From: Taishania pollutisoli
GTDB lineage: Bacteria; Bacteroidota; Bacteroidia; Flavobacteriales_D; Crocinitomicaceae
Direction of reading: 5' to 3'
Length of the DNA: 64,000 nucleotides
NCBI RefSeq assembly: GCF_014518315.1
Contig: NZ_JACVEL010000013.1
Span: 16,089-80,088 of the forward strand
The number at the start of each line of letters is the position of its first letter. Position 1 is the stretch's first letter. Under the pieces are notes generated by a model. It searched no databases. It had not been told where the DNA came from and saw nothing but the letters and a program-made list of their open reading frames with translations. Shown piece by piece: positions 52,137-62,000 of the stretch. The position numbers and the translations under genes are program-made.

Positions 52137-53234
52137 ATGGATAAGATTAAAATGGCATTGTTGCGTAAATTTTTTAAAGTATTGGCTGCCTTTTTTTGCG
52201 GTGGAGCAGCAACCGTTAACGCACAGGAAATTCCACCGATGAACGTATTGTTCATCGGAAATAGTTTCACCCATATGAACAGCATGCCTGTGATGTTTGA
52301 AAAACTGGCCATTTCAAAGAATATTAAGATAAATGTTGTAATGAGTGCAAAAAGTAATCATACGTTTCACATGCACTCGGAACGCCCGGACTTGTATGAA
52401 GATATCAACAAAGCGAAATGGGATTATGTCATTCTGCAGGGATTCAGCCGTGAATTAAGTTACGGCAACGAACACATCGACACTGCGGTGATACCGTATT
52501 TTCAGAAAATTGTAGATACCTTACACAAAAACAATCCGTGCGTGAAACTCTTGTTGTACATGACATGGGGATATGAAAACGGCTATGCGTATATGAACGA
52601 GATCGGTACGTATGAAGAAATGAGCGCCTCCATTGAAAGCGGTTATCGCTACCTGGCGGAAAAATATGACCTGGCGATTGTACCGGTAGGTAACGTTTGG
52701 AAAGAAGTCCGCAAAAACTACCCGGATTTCGGACTTTATCAAAAAGACGAGCACCATCCGACCAAAATCGGTTCGTATGTCGTTGCTTCCTCCTTTTATT
52801 CTGCCATTTTCCGATCTAGTCCGGAAGGAGGATATGCGGCTGGACTGGACACCAAGGTAGCCTTGGCTATTCAAAAAACGGCATACGATTATATTAAAAA
52901 TCACCTGGCAGAATACAAATTGAACCGGGACATTGTCGATGTACTATACCGGTTTACGAAAGACGGCAAATTTGAGGTGAGTTGTTTTGCCAACTTCCCT
53001 AAATCGACGGGAATCCGTTGGGATTTCGGGGACGGAGACAGCACCAGTAGTGAATCAAAGGTGACACATTATTACAAAACATTTGGAGAATACAAGGTAA
53101 AACTGACACTGGAAGACGGCTGTGGAGAGCGCATCATCTATAAAAATGTGTACTTCAAGGAACCTTATCAACCCAAAACACCACAAGCATCGAAGCCACA
53201 GACCCGGGATACCAGTATTAAGAAAAAAATCTGA
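52137..53234 (+). CDS. Secreted SGNH/GDSL-type hydrolase (DUF4886-like) with PKD domain
   Basis: The 365-residue protein has a signal peptide ending TVNAQ. The SGNH block I NVLFIGNSFTHMNSMP holds the likely catalytic Ser43; the D-x-x-H pair is DEHHPTKIGSYVVAS at about 205. VILQGFSRE and YMTWGYENGYAY fit DUF4886-type esterases. A PKD domain follows (IRWDFGDGDSTSSESKVTHY). The tail is proline/lysine rich without a T9SS sorting domain. It probably cleaves an ester on a glycan or lipid outside the inner membrane. The convergent gene ends 1 bp away. Confidence 0.78.
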   Translation: MDKIKMALLRKFFKVLAAFFCGGAATVNAQEIPPMNVLFIGNSFTHMNSMPVMFEKLAISKNIKINVVMSAKSNHTFHMHSERPDLYEDINKAKWDYVILQGFSRELSYGNEHIDTAVIPYFQKIVDTLHKNNPCVKLLLYMTWGYENGYAYMNEIGTYEEMSASIESGYRYLAEKYDLAIVPVGNVWKEVRKNYPDFGLYQKDEHHPTKIGSYVVASSFYSAIFRSSPEGGYAAGLDTKVALAIQKTAYDYIKNHLAEYKLNRDIVDVLYRFTKDGKFEVSCFANFPKSTGIRWDFGDGDSTSSESKVTHYYKTFGEYKVKLTLEDGCGERIIYKNVYFKEPYQPKTPQASKPQTRDTSIKKKI

Positions 53235-53235
53235 G

Positions 53236-54357
53236 TTATTTGATTCCGTAAATACGGTTAAAAAATCTCCTGATCGGACCGAGAATAAAATCCAGTTTTA
53301 ACTTAATCTGATCCAGGTATTTTACGAAAACTACGAAGAGTAAGATGAACAGCAACGCTCCGAGTGTTACCTGCCATGGATTCAACCGGTGATGAAACAA
53401 TCTGTTCAACCCAAATCCGGTAAGGCTCCCATACAACACCATCATGTGAATGATATAAATGGTTAGTGTATTCTGTCCTACCTTAATAAACAAGTTGGGT
53501 TTAATATCTCCGATCAGTTTTTCAATAATCATTAGCGAACTCAATGCAATCAACACCATTCCAAAGCGCATGTACAGCCAATCGAGAATACCAAGATTCA
53601 GCACAAACGGACTTCCGATTAATTGATCCAGCCCCTCCAGGATTTGTTTGGAGAACAAGTAGAAAATAAAACCGATTGTAATTGTTATCAACGGAGCTCT
53701 CCATGTCTTTACCTGCTCTTTAAAATCGTGCAGCAAACTTCCCAGCATGGCTCCGTACATGGTATATCCCATCCATGGAACAATCGGGAAAATTGCCCGG
53801 TGTCCGGGGCCGTGAAACATGTTTTGGATCACATACGGTGCATTTTCCGGCCACACTCCAAATTCCGGTAATTGATCCAGGTAAAGATTAAACCCGAACA
53901 ACAAGGTTCCTGCAACAAAATAATAGATCCACAGCGGAATGACTCTGATCAACTTATAGATTCCGAAAAGGATCAGAATGGAGAATATCCCGACTCCGAT
54001 GCATTGGAGTACATGAAATGCATAATATTGCAGTGCAAATCCCCAAAACAGCAATTCAAGCGAGCGTTTAAATCCCTTCTTCACCCGCAGGTTAGAAAAA
54101 TACGGTTCTTCCCGTTTACCCAAGAGTAAATAGATAAAAACAAGCCCTGTTACCGTTAAGAAAATAGGCGATGTAAAACCGCGGATGTACAACCAGGTCG
54201 CATAAATCGGGTTATTGAGATCCCTGTATTCAAGCATTAACGAATCGTCGACAAAATGGCCTTCCAGCATTAACAATATGGCGATGGAACGCGCCATGTC
54301 TATAAACATCAACCGGGGCTTTTTTGCTAAGGGAAGTTCGACTGACTGGTTGTTCAT
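53236..54357 (-). CDS. DUF1624/heparan-glucosaminide acetyltransferase-like membrane protein
   Basis: The 373-residue protein has about ten membrane helices. Its start LMFIDMARSIAILLMLEGHF, with the Arg and His in membrane-proximal positions, and FTSPIFLTVTGLVFIYLL, PWMGYTMYGAMLGSLL and GQNTLTIYIIHMMVLYGS match the YeiB/DUF1624 acyltransferase group. Such proteins move acyl groups across the inner membrane to sugars; the substrate here is unknown. It is a single gene with its own promoter and converges with the SGNH hydrolase gene with only 1 bp between stop codons. Confidence 0.78.
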   Translation of the reverse strand: MNNQSVELPLAKKPRLMFIDMARSIAILLMLEGHFVDDSLMLEYRDLNNPIYATWLYIRGFTSPIFLTVTGLVFIYLLLGKREEPYFSNLRVKKGFKRSLELLFWGFALQYYAFHVLQCIGVGIFSILILFGIYKLIRVIPLWIYYFVAGTLLFGFNLYLDQLPEFGVWPENAPYVIQNMFHGPGHRAIFPIVPWMGYTMYGAMLGSLLHDFKEQVKTWRAPLITITIGFIFYLFSKQILEGLDQLIGSPFVLNLGILDWLYMRFGMVLIALSSLMIIEKLIGDIKPNLFIKVGQNTLTIYIIHMMVLYGSLTGFGLNRLFHHRLNPWQVTLGALLFILLFVVFVKYLDQIKLKLDFILGPIRRFFNRIYGIK

Positions 54358-54378
54358 TTAATTGATTAAATTAAGGAG

Positions 54379-54406
54379 CAAATGTACAAACTATTTCCAT
54401 TTTCAA
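54379..54406 (-). promoter_or_regulatory. Bacteroidota-type promoter of the DUF1624 gene
   Basis: On the minus strand TTG (54406-54404) and TACATTTG (54386-54379) are 17 bp apart, a fair match to the -33/-7 pattern. The ATG at 54357 lies 22 bp downstream. Confidence 0.6.
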
Positions 54407-54495
54407 GAAAAATTGATGTGAATCATCTTCGCTTCTTTTACTTTTATACAATTGCCGCACATTAGCAGAGTGAAATAAGGCATCCTGTTGTCTAA

Positions 54496-54513
54496 AAAAT
54501 GATGCATCATTTT
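54496..54513. promoter_or_regulatory. Perfect 18-bp palindrome in a 353-bp gene-free region
   Basis: AAAATGATGCATCATTTT is a perfect palindrome between the DUF1624 promoter and the T9SS gene at 54711. It could be an operator. The rest of 54358-54710 is AT-rich, with no gene, RNA or repeat seen. Confidence 0.35.
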
Positions 54514-54710
54514 AATTTGACTTTACAAGGTTACATCCCATACTTATAACATCAAACTAATCATAAAATAAACGTTTTTTATTGAATAATCATTAAAATT
54601 TTACATAAAAAAGCTTAATTAGGATTCTAACAATAGACTCAAATCTATTTGGCATTTTAGCATGAAACCCTTATCTTAATCGGTTAAATTAACTGCTAAA
54701 CATAAACATT

Positions 54711-56699
54711 ATGCAAAAAAACTACATGAAACCCTTTGCGTGGAAACTCTTCTCACTGGCATTTACCATGGGGGCGATTTTTTCGTCAAATGCCCAATCT
54801 GTTGGCACTCAATCATTCACTGCCACAGGAAACGATGACGATCCTACAACAATTGTTGTCACTACATCCGGTGGTAACTTAACGATCAACCAGGGGCAAC
54901 CGATACAAAGTATCACAATCTCTGACTTTTACGGGGTAGATACCTACGGAGATGATACTTACTGTGGAGATTATTTTGGTTTTACACTGAATGTGGACGG
55001 TTCAGATGTGATTACTGAAGGATGTGCAATAGATATGATCGGGTATGATCTTACCGGAGCGAGCACGATTACTGTGACCTCTGTGGATATGGATTTTTGG
55101 TCAGAAGAAGTACAGATAGGCCTGGAGTTGGAGGTTACTTACACAACACCAACCTGTCTGATGCCTGTTAACGGAATTGTTGATGCCGTTACCAGCTCTT
55201 CTGCTGATGTTTCTTGGACAGCAGGAGATACAGAAACATCCTGGATTGTAGAATGGGGAGAAGCAGGATTTACGCCCGGGTCAGGAATCGGTACGCAAAC
55301 CGTTTCTTCTCCGTCGATCAGTATTCCCGGTTTAGACCCGAACACAGACTATGATATTCTCGTTATTGCAGATTGCGGTTCCGGTGATGAAAGTTATCAT
55401 CTGACCATTCCGGTGCTGACAGCATGCGCAGCAATTCCTGCAATTGCTTTTTGTGAAAGTTTCGAAACCGATTCTCCGAATCTTGCCTGTTGGTCTGTTA
55501 TTGATGAAAACGGAGATGGCGCCCCATCATGGTATGGCTACAATGAATACATGTGGACATTCCTTAATAACGATGCCTGGGGAGATAACATTGCCCGTAC
55601 CGGAGAGTATACTGCGGCGATTTACACCGACTATAACAGTGGTGCAAATGATGATTATTTAGTAACTCCTCCCATGACACTTACAGGTAACGAAGTAATG
55701 AATTTTTATTACCGTGTCTATTCAAGCAATGAGCCGAATGATTTCAGAGTACTATTATCAACAACCGGAAATAGTGCAAGCGATTTTACGGAAGAAGTAA
55801 TGCCATTGACCATCGCATCGAATGAAGAATACCAATTGGCGTCCGTTGACTTAAGTGCTTACTCCGGTGATGTGTATATTGCATTTCATGTACCTGCAGG
55901 GGGTGAAGATGGCTGGTTACTGATGATTGACGATGTGTGTGTTGACATCTGTACTCCGAATCCGGGGATAGACGGTGATATTGATGCCTGTCGTACAGAC
56001 GGAACAATCGATCTTGGTGATGTCATTACTTCTGATTATACAAACGGAGAATGGAAAAACGATGCACTTCAAAGCCTGATCAATGGTTCAATGTTGAATG
56101 TAGCTCCGCTGAATGGAACATATACATTCAATTATATCGTAACAACCGGATGTACTTCAGATACAACAATTGCAACAATCAATATTTTCAATCCTTCTTC
56201 TGCAGGAGAAAACGGATTGATTACAACGTGTAAAAATCAACAAATTGATTTGTTTGGTGCATTGGGAGGAAACATTGATGCAGGAGGTACCTGGTATGCC
56301 CCTGACGGAAGCCCGATGGCAAGCTCGTATTTCCAGACAGGAACGTTACAAGGACAATCGATCTACAAATATATTGTTGACAATGGCGTTTGCGGACCAG
56401 ATACTTCTCAGGTTTTGGTAAACATTCAAAATTGCGACTACTTAGGATTGGAAGACGTTGTATTGGAAAACATGACACTTGCTCCGAACCCAACCAATGG
56501 AGAGTTCCAAATTGCCGGTCTTCCTGCTAATGGTTATACCTACGAAGTAATGGATGTAAACGGACGCGTTATTCGCCAACAGGAAACAATCAAAGCGACC
56601 ACAACGACTGTTGACTTAACGGGAGTTGAAAATGGTATTTACCTGATTCGAATCTCCGGAAATGATACAGAACGCATTGCCCGTATTGTGAAACAATAA
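54711..56699 (+). CDS. Secreted protein with fibronectin III and choice-of-anchor J domains, T9SS type A
   Basis: The 662-residue protein has a signal peptide (LFSLAFTMGAIFSSNAQ), an N-terminal CUB-like or beta domain (about 30-145) and a fibronectin type III domain (about 147-235; VTSSSADVSWTAGDTETSWI, GLDPNTDYDILVIADCG). A choice-of-anchor J domain spans about 240-415 (FCESFETDSPNLACW, DYLVTPPMTLTGNEVMNFYY, DGWLLMIDDVCVD). Two Ig-like segments follow, then a T9SS type A domain (LAPNPTNGEFQIAGL, ending IARIVKQ). Probably a surface adhesin or matrix protein. Confidence 0.85.
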   Translation: MQKNYMKPFAWKLFSLAFTMGAIFSSNAQSVGTQSFTATGNDDDPTTIVVTTSGGNLTINQGQPIQSITISDFYGVDTYGDDTYCGDYFGFTLNVDGSDVITEGCAIDMIGYDLTGASTITVTSVDMDFWSEEVQIGLELEVTYTTPTCLMPVNGIVDAVTSSSADVSWTAGDTETSWIVEWGEAGFTPGSGIGTQTVSSPSISIPGLDPNTDYDILVIADCGSGDESYHLTIPVLTACAAIPAIAFCESFETDSPNLACWSVIDENGDGAPSWYGYNEYMWTFLNNDAWGDNIARTGEYTAAIYTDYNSGANDDYLVTPPMTLTGNEVMNFYYRVYSSNEPNDFRVLLSTTGNSASDFTEEVMPLTIASNEEYQLASVDLSAYSGDVYIAFHVPAGGEDGWLLMIDDVCVDICTPNPGIDGDIDACRTDGTIDLGDVITSDYTNGEWKNDALQSLINGSMLNVAPLNGTYTFNYIVTTGCTSDTTIATINIFNPSSAGENGLITTCKNQQIDLFGALGGNIDAGGTWYAPDGSPMASSYFQTGTLQGQSIYKYIVDNGVCGPDTSQVLVNIQNCDYLGLEDVVLENMTLAPNPTNGEFQIAGLPANGYTYEVMDVNGRVIRQQETIKATTTTVDLTGVENGIYLIRISGNDTERIARIVKQ

Positions 56700-56718
56700 C
56701 GGATTAACCCCTTAACAG

Positions 56719-56750
56719 AAAAGGCTGCTCATTAAAACGGGCAGCCTTTT
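56719..56750. terminator. Bidirectional terminator between the T9SS gene and ppk
   Basis: AAAAGGCTGC (56719-56728) and GCAGCCTTTT (56741-56750) form a perfect 10-bp stem with T-rich tails on both strands. It serves the convergent genes on either side. Confidence 0.87.
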
Positions 56751-56779
56751 TCAATAGTTGTTCCGGATATATTAAAACC

Positions 56780-58858
56780 TTACATCAACAAGAATTCTTT
56801 TTCAGGAGTTGCATCGTGTTTCTCCCATTGAGTTTTGTAGAAATTATACAATTCCAATTGCGTATGAAATATTTTCTTTTCTACTTTCCGGTATTTATTC
56901 TTTTGAAATTTTCCGATGATTCGCGTCTTGGCATTCCCTTTTAACTGGTAATCAAAAATCAGGTCGAGTTCTTTTTGCAAAACCGGGTCTTTTATCGGGC
57001 AGGTTACTTCAATGCGCTTATCAAGGTTCCGCTCCATCCAATCAGCACTACTGATAAAATAAGCGTGCTCCCCCCCATTGTAAAACTTCAAAATCCGGGC
57101 GTGCTCTAAAAAGCGATCGACGATCGAATACACGACAATGTTTTCAGACTGCCCCGGGATTCCTGGTACCAGGCAACAAATCCCCCGGATAATCATTTTA
57201 ATTTTAACTCCTGCATTACTTGCTTTGTACAACCATTCGATCATTTCCGTATCCGTCAGGTTGTTCAGTTTGATAAATATCTCTGCCCGTTCTCCCCTTT
57301 TTGCTGCCTGAATCTCATTTTTTATCAGGTTAATGATGCGGGTACGGGTATTGATCGGTGAGACGAGTAATTCTTTAAATCTCCTGTTTAAATTGGGTGT
57401 TTCGCTTTCCAGGATCTGAAAAACTTTGGCAACCTCCATTCCTATTTTTTCATCCGCGGTGATTAAACTCAAATCTCCATAGATACGCGCTGTACGTTCG
57501 TGGAAATTTCCTGTTCCCACGTGTGTAATAAATTGCTTTTTATTGCCATTCATCCGGGTAATCTGGATCAGTTTGGAGTGTACTTTTATATCCTGTCCTC
57601 CATGCAGGACAATTGCACCGCTTTCTTTCAAACGGGTAGACCAATACAAATTATTTTCCTCATCAAAACGGGCCATCAATTCCAGGAAAACGGTTACCTG
57701 CTTCCCGTTATTAACGGCATTCATCAATGCTTTTAATACCTGTGAGTCACGGGTTACCCGGTACACGTTGATTTTAATGGATTTCACCCGCGGATCGATC
57801 GCCGCTTCACGAATCAAATCGACCAGGTAATCAAACCGCTGATAGGGGTAATGAATCATTACGTCCTGCTTCAGAATCACTTTAATAAGGCTTTTTTGTC
57901 CTTCCAGTGCAGGATGATTCAATGGTGGTAATGGAGAATAGACAAAATCCGATCTTCCAAAATCCGGGAACGACATAAAGTCTTTGAAGTTATGGTACCT
58001 TCCTCCTGCAATGGTATTGACCCCGAATTCCAGGTTCAGATTCTTCAACAAATATTCCAGGAGATCGTGCGGCATGTCCTGATCATATACAAAACGAACG
58101 GGCGTTCCCTTTTTCCTCAGCTTAATGCTATGTTCTACTTTTTCCTTCAGAGAAACCGCGATATCATCATCGAGGTTTAATTCTGCATCCCTGGTAAACT
58201 TAAACGTATATGCTTCAATTTTATGATAGGTGAAAATTGAAAAAATCGCATCCAGGTTTAACCGGATAATATCATCCAGTAAAATGACCATTTGTTTTTC
58301 TCCTTCCCGCATCAGGTAAAAACGGGAAATCGTAGAAGGAATTTTGATCAATGCATAGCGCAATTTGGTAGAGCGCAGGTTGGTCATCTTCACTGCCAGG
58401 TAGATTCCGGAATCTTTTAAACGGGGAAATGGTGTTGATGCATTCAACATAATCGGAACGATGGCGTGTTTCAGCTTTAAATTGAAATAGGATTTCAACT
58501 CAGCTATCTGCTGCTCGTTCAGATCGCTCTCCTGAATATGAAAAATGTTGTGATTACTGAGTTCCCGCAAAATTTTTTGGTATGCGAGTTCAAACTGGCG
58601 TTGTTGCTTCAAAACAATCAAACGAATCTCATTGAATAATTCTTTGGGAGAACTGTTGAAACCTGTTACGGTCTTATTTCTTACAGCAATCATCCTGCGC
58701 AGGTTGGCCACGCGCACCCGAAAGAATTCATCCATGTTATTGGAATAAATTCCGAGGAAACGCATCCGTTCTATTACCGGATTTCTGGAGTCTAATGCTT
58801 CTTGTAAAACACGTTCATTAAAAGAAAGCCAGCTCAATTCACGATTGAAAAATTCCAT
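56780..58858 (-). CDS. ppk1: Polyphosphate kinase 1
   Basis: Makes inorganic polyphosphate from ATP, reversibly. The N-terminal domain FNRELSWLSFNERVLQEA, the IYSNNMDEFFRVRVANLRRM segment, LIKVILKQDVMIHYPYQRFD and NVYRVTRDSQVLKALMNA are typical. The phospho-His lies in IKVHSKLIQI (about H427 counted from ATG 58858); HVGTGNFHERTARIYGD follows. Length 692 residues is normal. A TTG two codons upstream is not preferred. No exopolyphosphatase gene adjoins it. Confidence 0.95.
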   Translation of the reverse strand: MEFFNRELSWLSFNERVLQEALDSRNPVIERMRFLGIYSNNMDEFFRVRVANLRRMIAVRNKTVTGFNSSPKELFNEIRLIVLKQQRQFELAYQKILRELSNHNIFHIQESDLNEQQIAELKSYFNLKLKHAIVPIMLNASTPFPRLKDSGIYLAVKMTNLRSTKLRYALIKIPSTISRFYLMREGEKQMVILLDDIIRLNLDAIFSIFTYHKIEAYTFKFTRDAELNLDDDIAVSLKEKVEHSIKLRKKGTPVRFVYDQDMPHDLLEYLLKNLNLEFGVNTIAGGRYHNFKDFMSFPDFGRSDFVYSPLPPLNHPALEGQKSLIKVILKQDVMIHYPYQRFDYLVDLIREAAIDPRVKSIKINVYRVTRDSQVLKALMNAVNNGKQVTVFLELMARFDEENNLYWSTRLKESGAIVLHGGQDIKVHSKLIQITRMNGNKKQFITHVGTGNFHERTARIYGDLSLITADEKIGMEVAKVFQILESETPNLNRRFKELLVSPINTRTRIINLIKNEIQAAKRGERAEIFIKLNNLTDTEMIEWLYKASNAGVKIKMIIRGICCLVPGIPGQSENIVVYSIVDRFLEHARILKFYNGGEHAYFISSADWMERNLDKRIEVTCPIKDPVLQKELDLIFDYQLKGNAKTRIIGKFQKNKYRKVEKKIFHTQLELYNFYKTQWEKHDATPEKEFLLM

Positions 58859-58923
58859 GTGCAAAGCAATTGAAAAAAACGACCTTCTATGTTAACCCTG
58901 GATTAAATCTTGCCTTTGCGGGA

Positions 58924-59457
58924 TCACACTCTCATTCCTTTTACCACCCGATCTTTGCGCTTCGTTTTCTGAAGTTTTTTCAGCATCACCATCAGGTAAG
59001 CGTTTCCAGCCGAAGATTGAATCGTGTACTTTTCATTACCGTACGTCAATTCTCCTCCTCTGTTCATATCCCAGGCTGCAACCAGGTAGTATTTGGATGT
59101 ATTTCCTTCCTGTCTGACATTGAACGAAAGCACACGTCCTTGTCCAACCTCAAAACGAATAATCATTTCACCTGTTTTTCCATAGCTTTCAAAAACGGCA
59201 GGTGTTTGTGCCTGAATTGTCACGCGATCTTCCTCTTTGTTTTTATTGGTTACCAACACCCCGTTTTCTGCCGTCCCCTGGCTTCCGGATTGTCGGATTC
59301 GTTGAAGAATTATGGTCTGAGAGATGTAAAACTGAACTTTTTTCATTTGCGTTTCCGCATCCAGTCCGAATTCATCCTTGATCTGGTTCGTAAAAGGAAC
59401 TTTACTTCCGCAGGAAGCAACAATCAATCCAATAATAACAATAGCAATGTATTTCAT
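58924..59457 (-). CDS. Conserved Bacteroidota lipoprotein of unknown function
   Basis: The 177-residue protein has a lipoprotein signal (IAIVIIGLIVASCGS; Cys at about 16). The mature part begins with a helix (LDAETQMKKVQFYISQTIIL) and continues as a beta domain (VTIQAQTPAVFESYGKTGEM, RVLSFNVRQEGNTSKYYLVA, YTIQSSAGNAYLMVMLKKLQ). I do not recognise a named family. It follows its own promoter and lies 65 bp ahead of ppk on the same strand, so read-through into ppk is possible. Confidence 0.6.
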   Translation of the reverse strand: MKYIAIVIIGLIVASCGSKVPFTNQIKDEFGLDAETQMKKVQFYISQTIILQRIRQSGSQGTAENGVLVTNKNKEEDRVTIQAQTPAVFESYGKTGEMIIRFEVGQGRVLSFNVRQEGNTSKYYLVAAWDMNRGGELTYGNEKYTIQSSAGNAYLMVMLKKLQKTKRKDRVVKGMRV

Positions 59458-59476
59458 AACATTATGATTTTAGGTA

Positions 59477-59503
59477 CAAATATAATCAAGGTTTGCGAAC
59501 CAA
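59477..59503 (-). promoter_or_regulatory. Bacteroidota-type promoter of the lipoprotein gene (and possibly ppk)
   Basis: On the minus strand TTG (59503-59501) and TATATTTG (59484-59477) lie 16 bp apart. The -7 match is perfect and the spacing slightly short. The ATG at 59457 follows 20 bp later. Confidence 0.5.
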
Positions 59504-59525
59504 AAATTATTCCGTTTTTATAAAA

Positions 59526-59556
59526 TGAAAAAACCAGGGCCATAAGGTCCTGGTTT
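59526..59556 (-). terminator. Terminator after the type B T9SS gene
   Basis: AAACCAGG (59531-59538) and CCTGGTTT (59549-59556) with inner G-C pairs form a hairpin followed on the minus strand by TTTTCATTTTA. It lies 24 bp after the stop at 59580. Confidence 0.82.
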
Positions 59557-59579
59557 CTGAATTATACATCTATAAACTG

Positions 59580-61847
59580 CTATTTGACAACTGTCAGGAA
59601 ACCATGTCCCTCCAGCACTTCTCCCAGTATTCCTCCGATTGTGTACTTGTAAAAGTAAACACCATCACTCACCATTTTCCCGGATGCATTTCGTCCGTTC
59701 CAAGTTGGTGGTGTTGTTTGATTTCCTACTCCGCTATACACAACATTGCCCCATCGGTCAACAATGATTAATTCAATGGAAGCTGCATATTCAGTTGTCA
59801 GGAAAAATACATCGTTCACATTGTCACCGTTCAGAGTAATCACATTTGGCGCGGTCACTGTAGGGTTCGGATAGATACATGAACCGTCATCAATTACTGC
59901 TGCCATGTTGTAGTTAATCGCTATCGGATCTGTACATCCGCACGTGACTATTTCTACTAAAATTGTTGTTGTATCATTACAGTTCACATCTCCATTGGAG
60001 GCCACCAACTGTACAATTGAAGTCACATCAAATGTTTGATTCACGGAACTTAAATCATTTGTCACCGTTCCATTTCCATTTCCGAAATCCCAGAAATATT
60101 GATTGGAATTCTGGCTGGAATTAGAGAATGTCACTTCCAAAGGAGTACAACCTGCTCCCGGTTCCGCAGTAACAGAGGCGAAAGGCACATCAACAACATC
60201 AACAAATACGCTGTCGTTCACTGTACAATTCGCAACATTGTCCGTCAATTCCAGGTAATACCAGCCACCTGATAAGTTATTCAGTGAACTTTGGTTCGGA
60301 AAAATAAACGTAGTATCATGTTCATATGTCCAGTCAAATGTCAGATCATACGAATTCTGATTTCCCGGATTTTGCAAATGAGCACCATACGGAAATGTCT
60401 GGGTGGCGACGGTACCGATTGGCAGACATGTCGCAGGGGTCGAGAGAATGGAATCAATAACCAGTGACTGGTCCACAGTAACCAATACGGTATCTGTCCC
60501 CGTGTAGCCGCAAGCATCTGTCGCTGTCACATAGTATTCAATTGTCCCCTGAACTGAATCAACAGTCGCCAAATAAGCGGTATCTCCAACAGCTCCATTG
60601 GACCATTCATACGTATACGGACCAAAGCCTCCGGAGGCTATTACCGGAACGGGTACAGAATCATTTATACAAAAGACCGTTGGATTGGTATAGGTTAATG
60701 TCAGGTCAACGGAATCAAGGATGATCAAAGTACCGGTAGATGTAATTGTATCTCCACAGGCGTTAACGATTTGCGCTGTAATTGTAATTGTTTCGTTATT
60801 GTCAGGAATCCCGTCTGCAATAGGTGTGATGGTAACGATAATTGTGTCCTGTCCCGGAAGAAACGTAATCGGGTTCGGAAGATTGTTGTAATCGGTCCCC
60901 ATTGTTGCTGTTCCTCCGATTGTATAATCAATTGTCAATGTATCATTGATCTGGCTTTGCGGGCGAATGAAGTAAATGCTTGCATCCGTACATCCTTCGA
61001 AGACAGTTGTATCTCCGGTAACAGTAGCCACAACAACTTGTACGGCATCTGACACAAATGAATTCGCTTCTAAGTATACTCCTGAGTCTAAAGCTCCGTC
61101 ACCAACATTTGCAACAGCTATTTTTATGTGGTATGTTTCTCCACACTGAAGCGTTATCTCAGACGGTAAACTAACCGTTCCGCCGTTGTATCCTTCTCCA
61201 CTATACGTAGCATACTGTGTTGTATAATAAACCGAATTGGACTGCCAGTTCGGATCCTGAGCCGCGCAATCAAATGCGGTACCAAATATTCCGGGAGTTC
61301 CTGAATTTACTGTATTAATCGCAACGGGGATATTTGTATTCGGAATCAATGCGATATTCTCAGCATTGTTCGAGTAAGGTCCATTTATTCCCGGACCTGA
61401 AATAAAGAAACCAAATACATCATTAAACTCTGAACACACATAATCAGGGTACTCTTCCGAAGCAAACATGTAATTAAATGAAAGGTTATTTCCTGCCGCG
61501 ACAAAATCAAACTCTAAAATACCTCCGTTTGTGATGTCGTTTGTACTGATTGCATTCAAATCAGAATCCGATGATACATCATCTCCTCCTAAGGTACGTA
61601 TGTACACTCCCTGCGAATAAGGGAAGTTAGTGGCAGTAAAACTTCTCGCATTTCCTTGCATCATCGTTCCCGGATCATTATTAAATGTAACATTGGAAGC
61701 TGTTACACCGAATCCCAGTAATACATTCTGAACCAAATCATTCGGGTTCATGGTATTCTGATAAGTAATCGTTGTTTGTGCATTTATTCCGAATGAATAA
61801 AATAATGCGAGTCCGACCGTTGTAATTCTGGTAATAAGTTTCGTCAT
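59580..61847 (-). CDS. Large secreted protein: choice-of-anchor L, Calx-beta, PKD-like, T9SS type B sorting domain
   Basis: The 755-residue protein has a signal peptide (FYSFGINAQ end). A choice-of-anchor L domain spans about 30-240 (LVQNVLLGFGVTASNVTF, LSFNYMFASEEYPDYVCSEF, NDVFGFFISGPGI). Calx-beta-like (TIDYTIGGTATMGTDYNNLP), Ig/SprB-like and PKD (SNSSQNSNQYFWDFGNGNG) segments follow. The C-terminus is a T9SS type B (gliding-type) domain: TAPNVITLNGDNVNDVF, ELIIVDRWGNVVYSG, GVYFYKYTIGG. It is probably displayed at the cell surface and may act in adhesion or gliding. Confidence 0.88.
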   Translation of the reverse strand: MTKLITRITTVGLALFYSFGINAQTTITYQNTMNPNDLVQNVLLGFGVTASNVTFNNDPGTMMQGNARSFTATNFPYSQGVYIRTLGGDDVSSDSDLNAISTNDITNGGILEFDFVAAGNNLSFNYMFASEEYPDYVCSEFNDVFGFFISGPGINGPYSNNAENIALIPNTNIPVAINTVNSGTPGIFGTAFDCAAQDPNWQSNSVYYTTQYATYSGEGYNGGTVSLPSEITLQCGETYHIKIAVANVGDGALDSGVYLEANSFVSDAVQVVVATVTGDTTVFEGCTDASIYFIRPQSQINDTLTIDYTIGGTATMGTDYNNLPNPITFLPGQDTIIVTITPIADGIPDNNETITITAQIVNACGDTITSTGTLIILDSVDLTLTYTNPTVFCINDSVPVPVIASGGFGPYTYEWSNGAVGDTAYLATVDSVQGTIEYYVTATDACGYTGTDTVLVTVDQSLVIDSILSTPATCLPIGTVATQTFPYGAHLQNPGNQNSYDLTFDWTYEHDTTFIFPNQSSLNNLSGGWYYLELTDNVANCTVNDSVFVDVVDVPFASVTAEPGAGCTPLEVTFSNSSQNSNQYFWDFGNGNGTVTNDLSSVNQTFDVTSIVQLVASNGDVNCNDTTTILVEIVTCGCTDPIAINYNMAAVIDDGSCIYPNPTVTAPNVITLNGDNVNDVFFLTTEYAASIELIIVDRWGNVVYSGVGNQTTPPTWNGRNASGKMVSDGVYFYKYTIGGILGEVLEGHGFLTVVK

Positions 61848-62000
61848 ATCGTATACCGTTTATATAAAAAAGTGTTTAGCCTGAAATAAAGACTTCATTT
61901 TTTAAGTAAAGGTTGCGCGATTAATACGGTGCCTCTCAAAAATAGCTACTTTCTTTTAATTTTCATAGAAAATGACCACTTTTGCTAAAAATAAAATACC

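Noticed and set aside
58870..59523. Plus-strand open frame of 217 codons opposite the lipoprotein gene
   Set aside because: The minus-strand frame has a signal peptide, lipobox, promoter and sensible composition; the plus frame has none.
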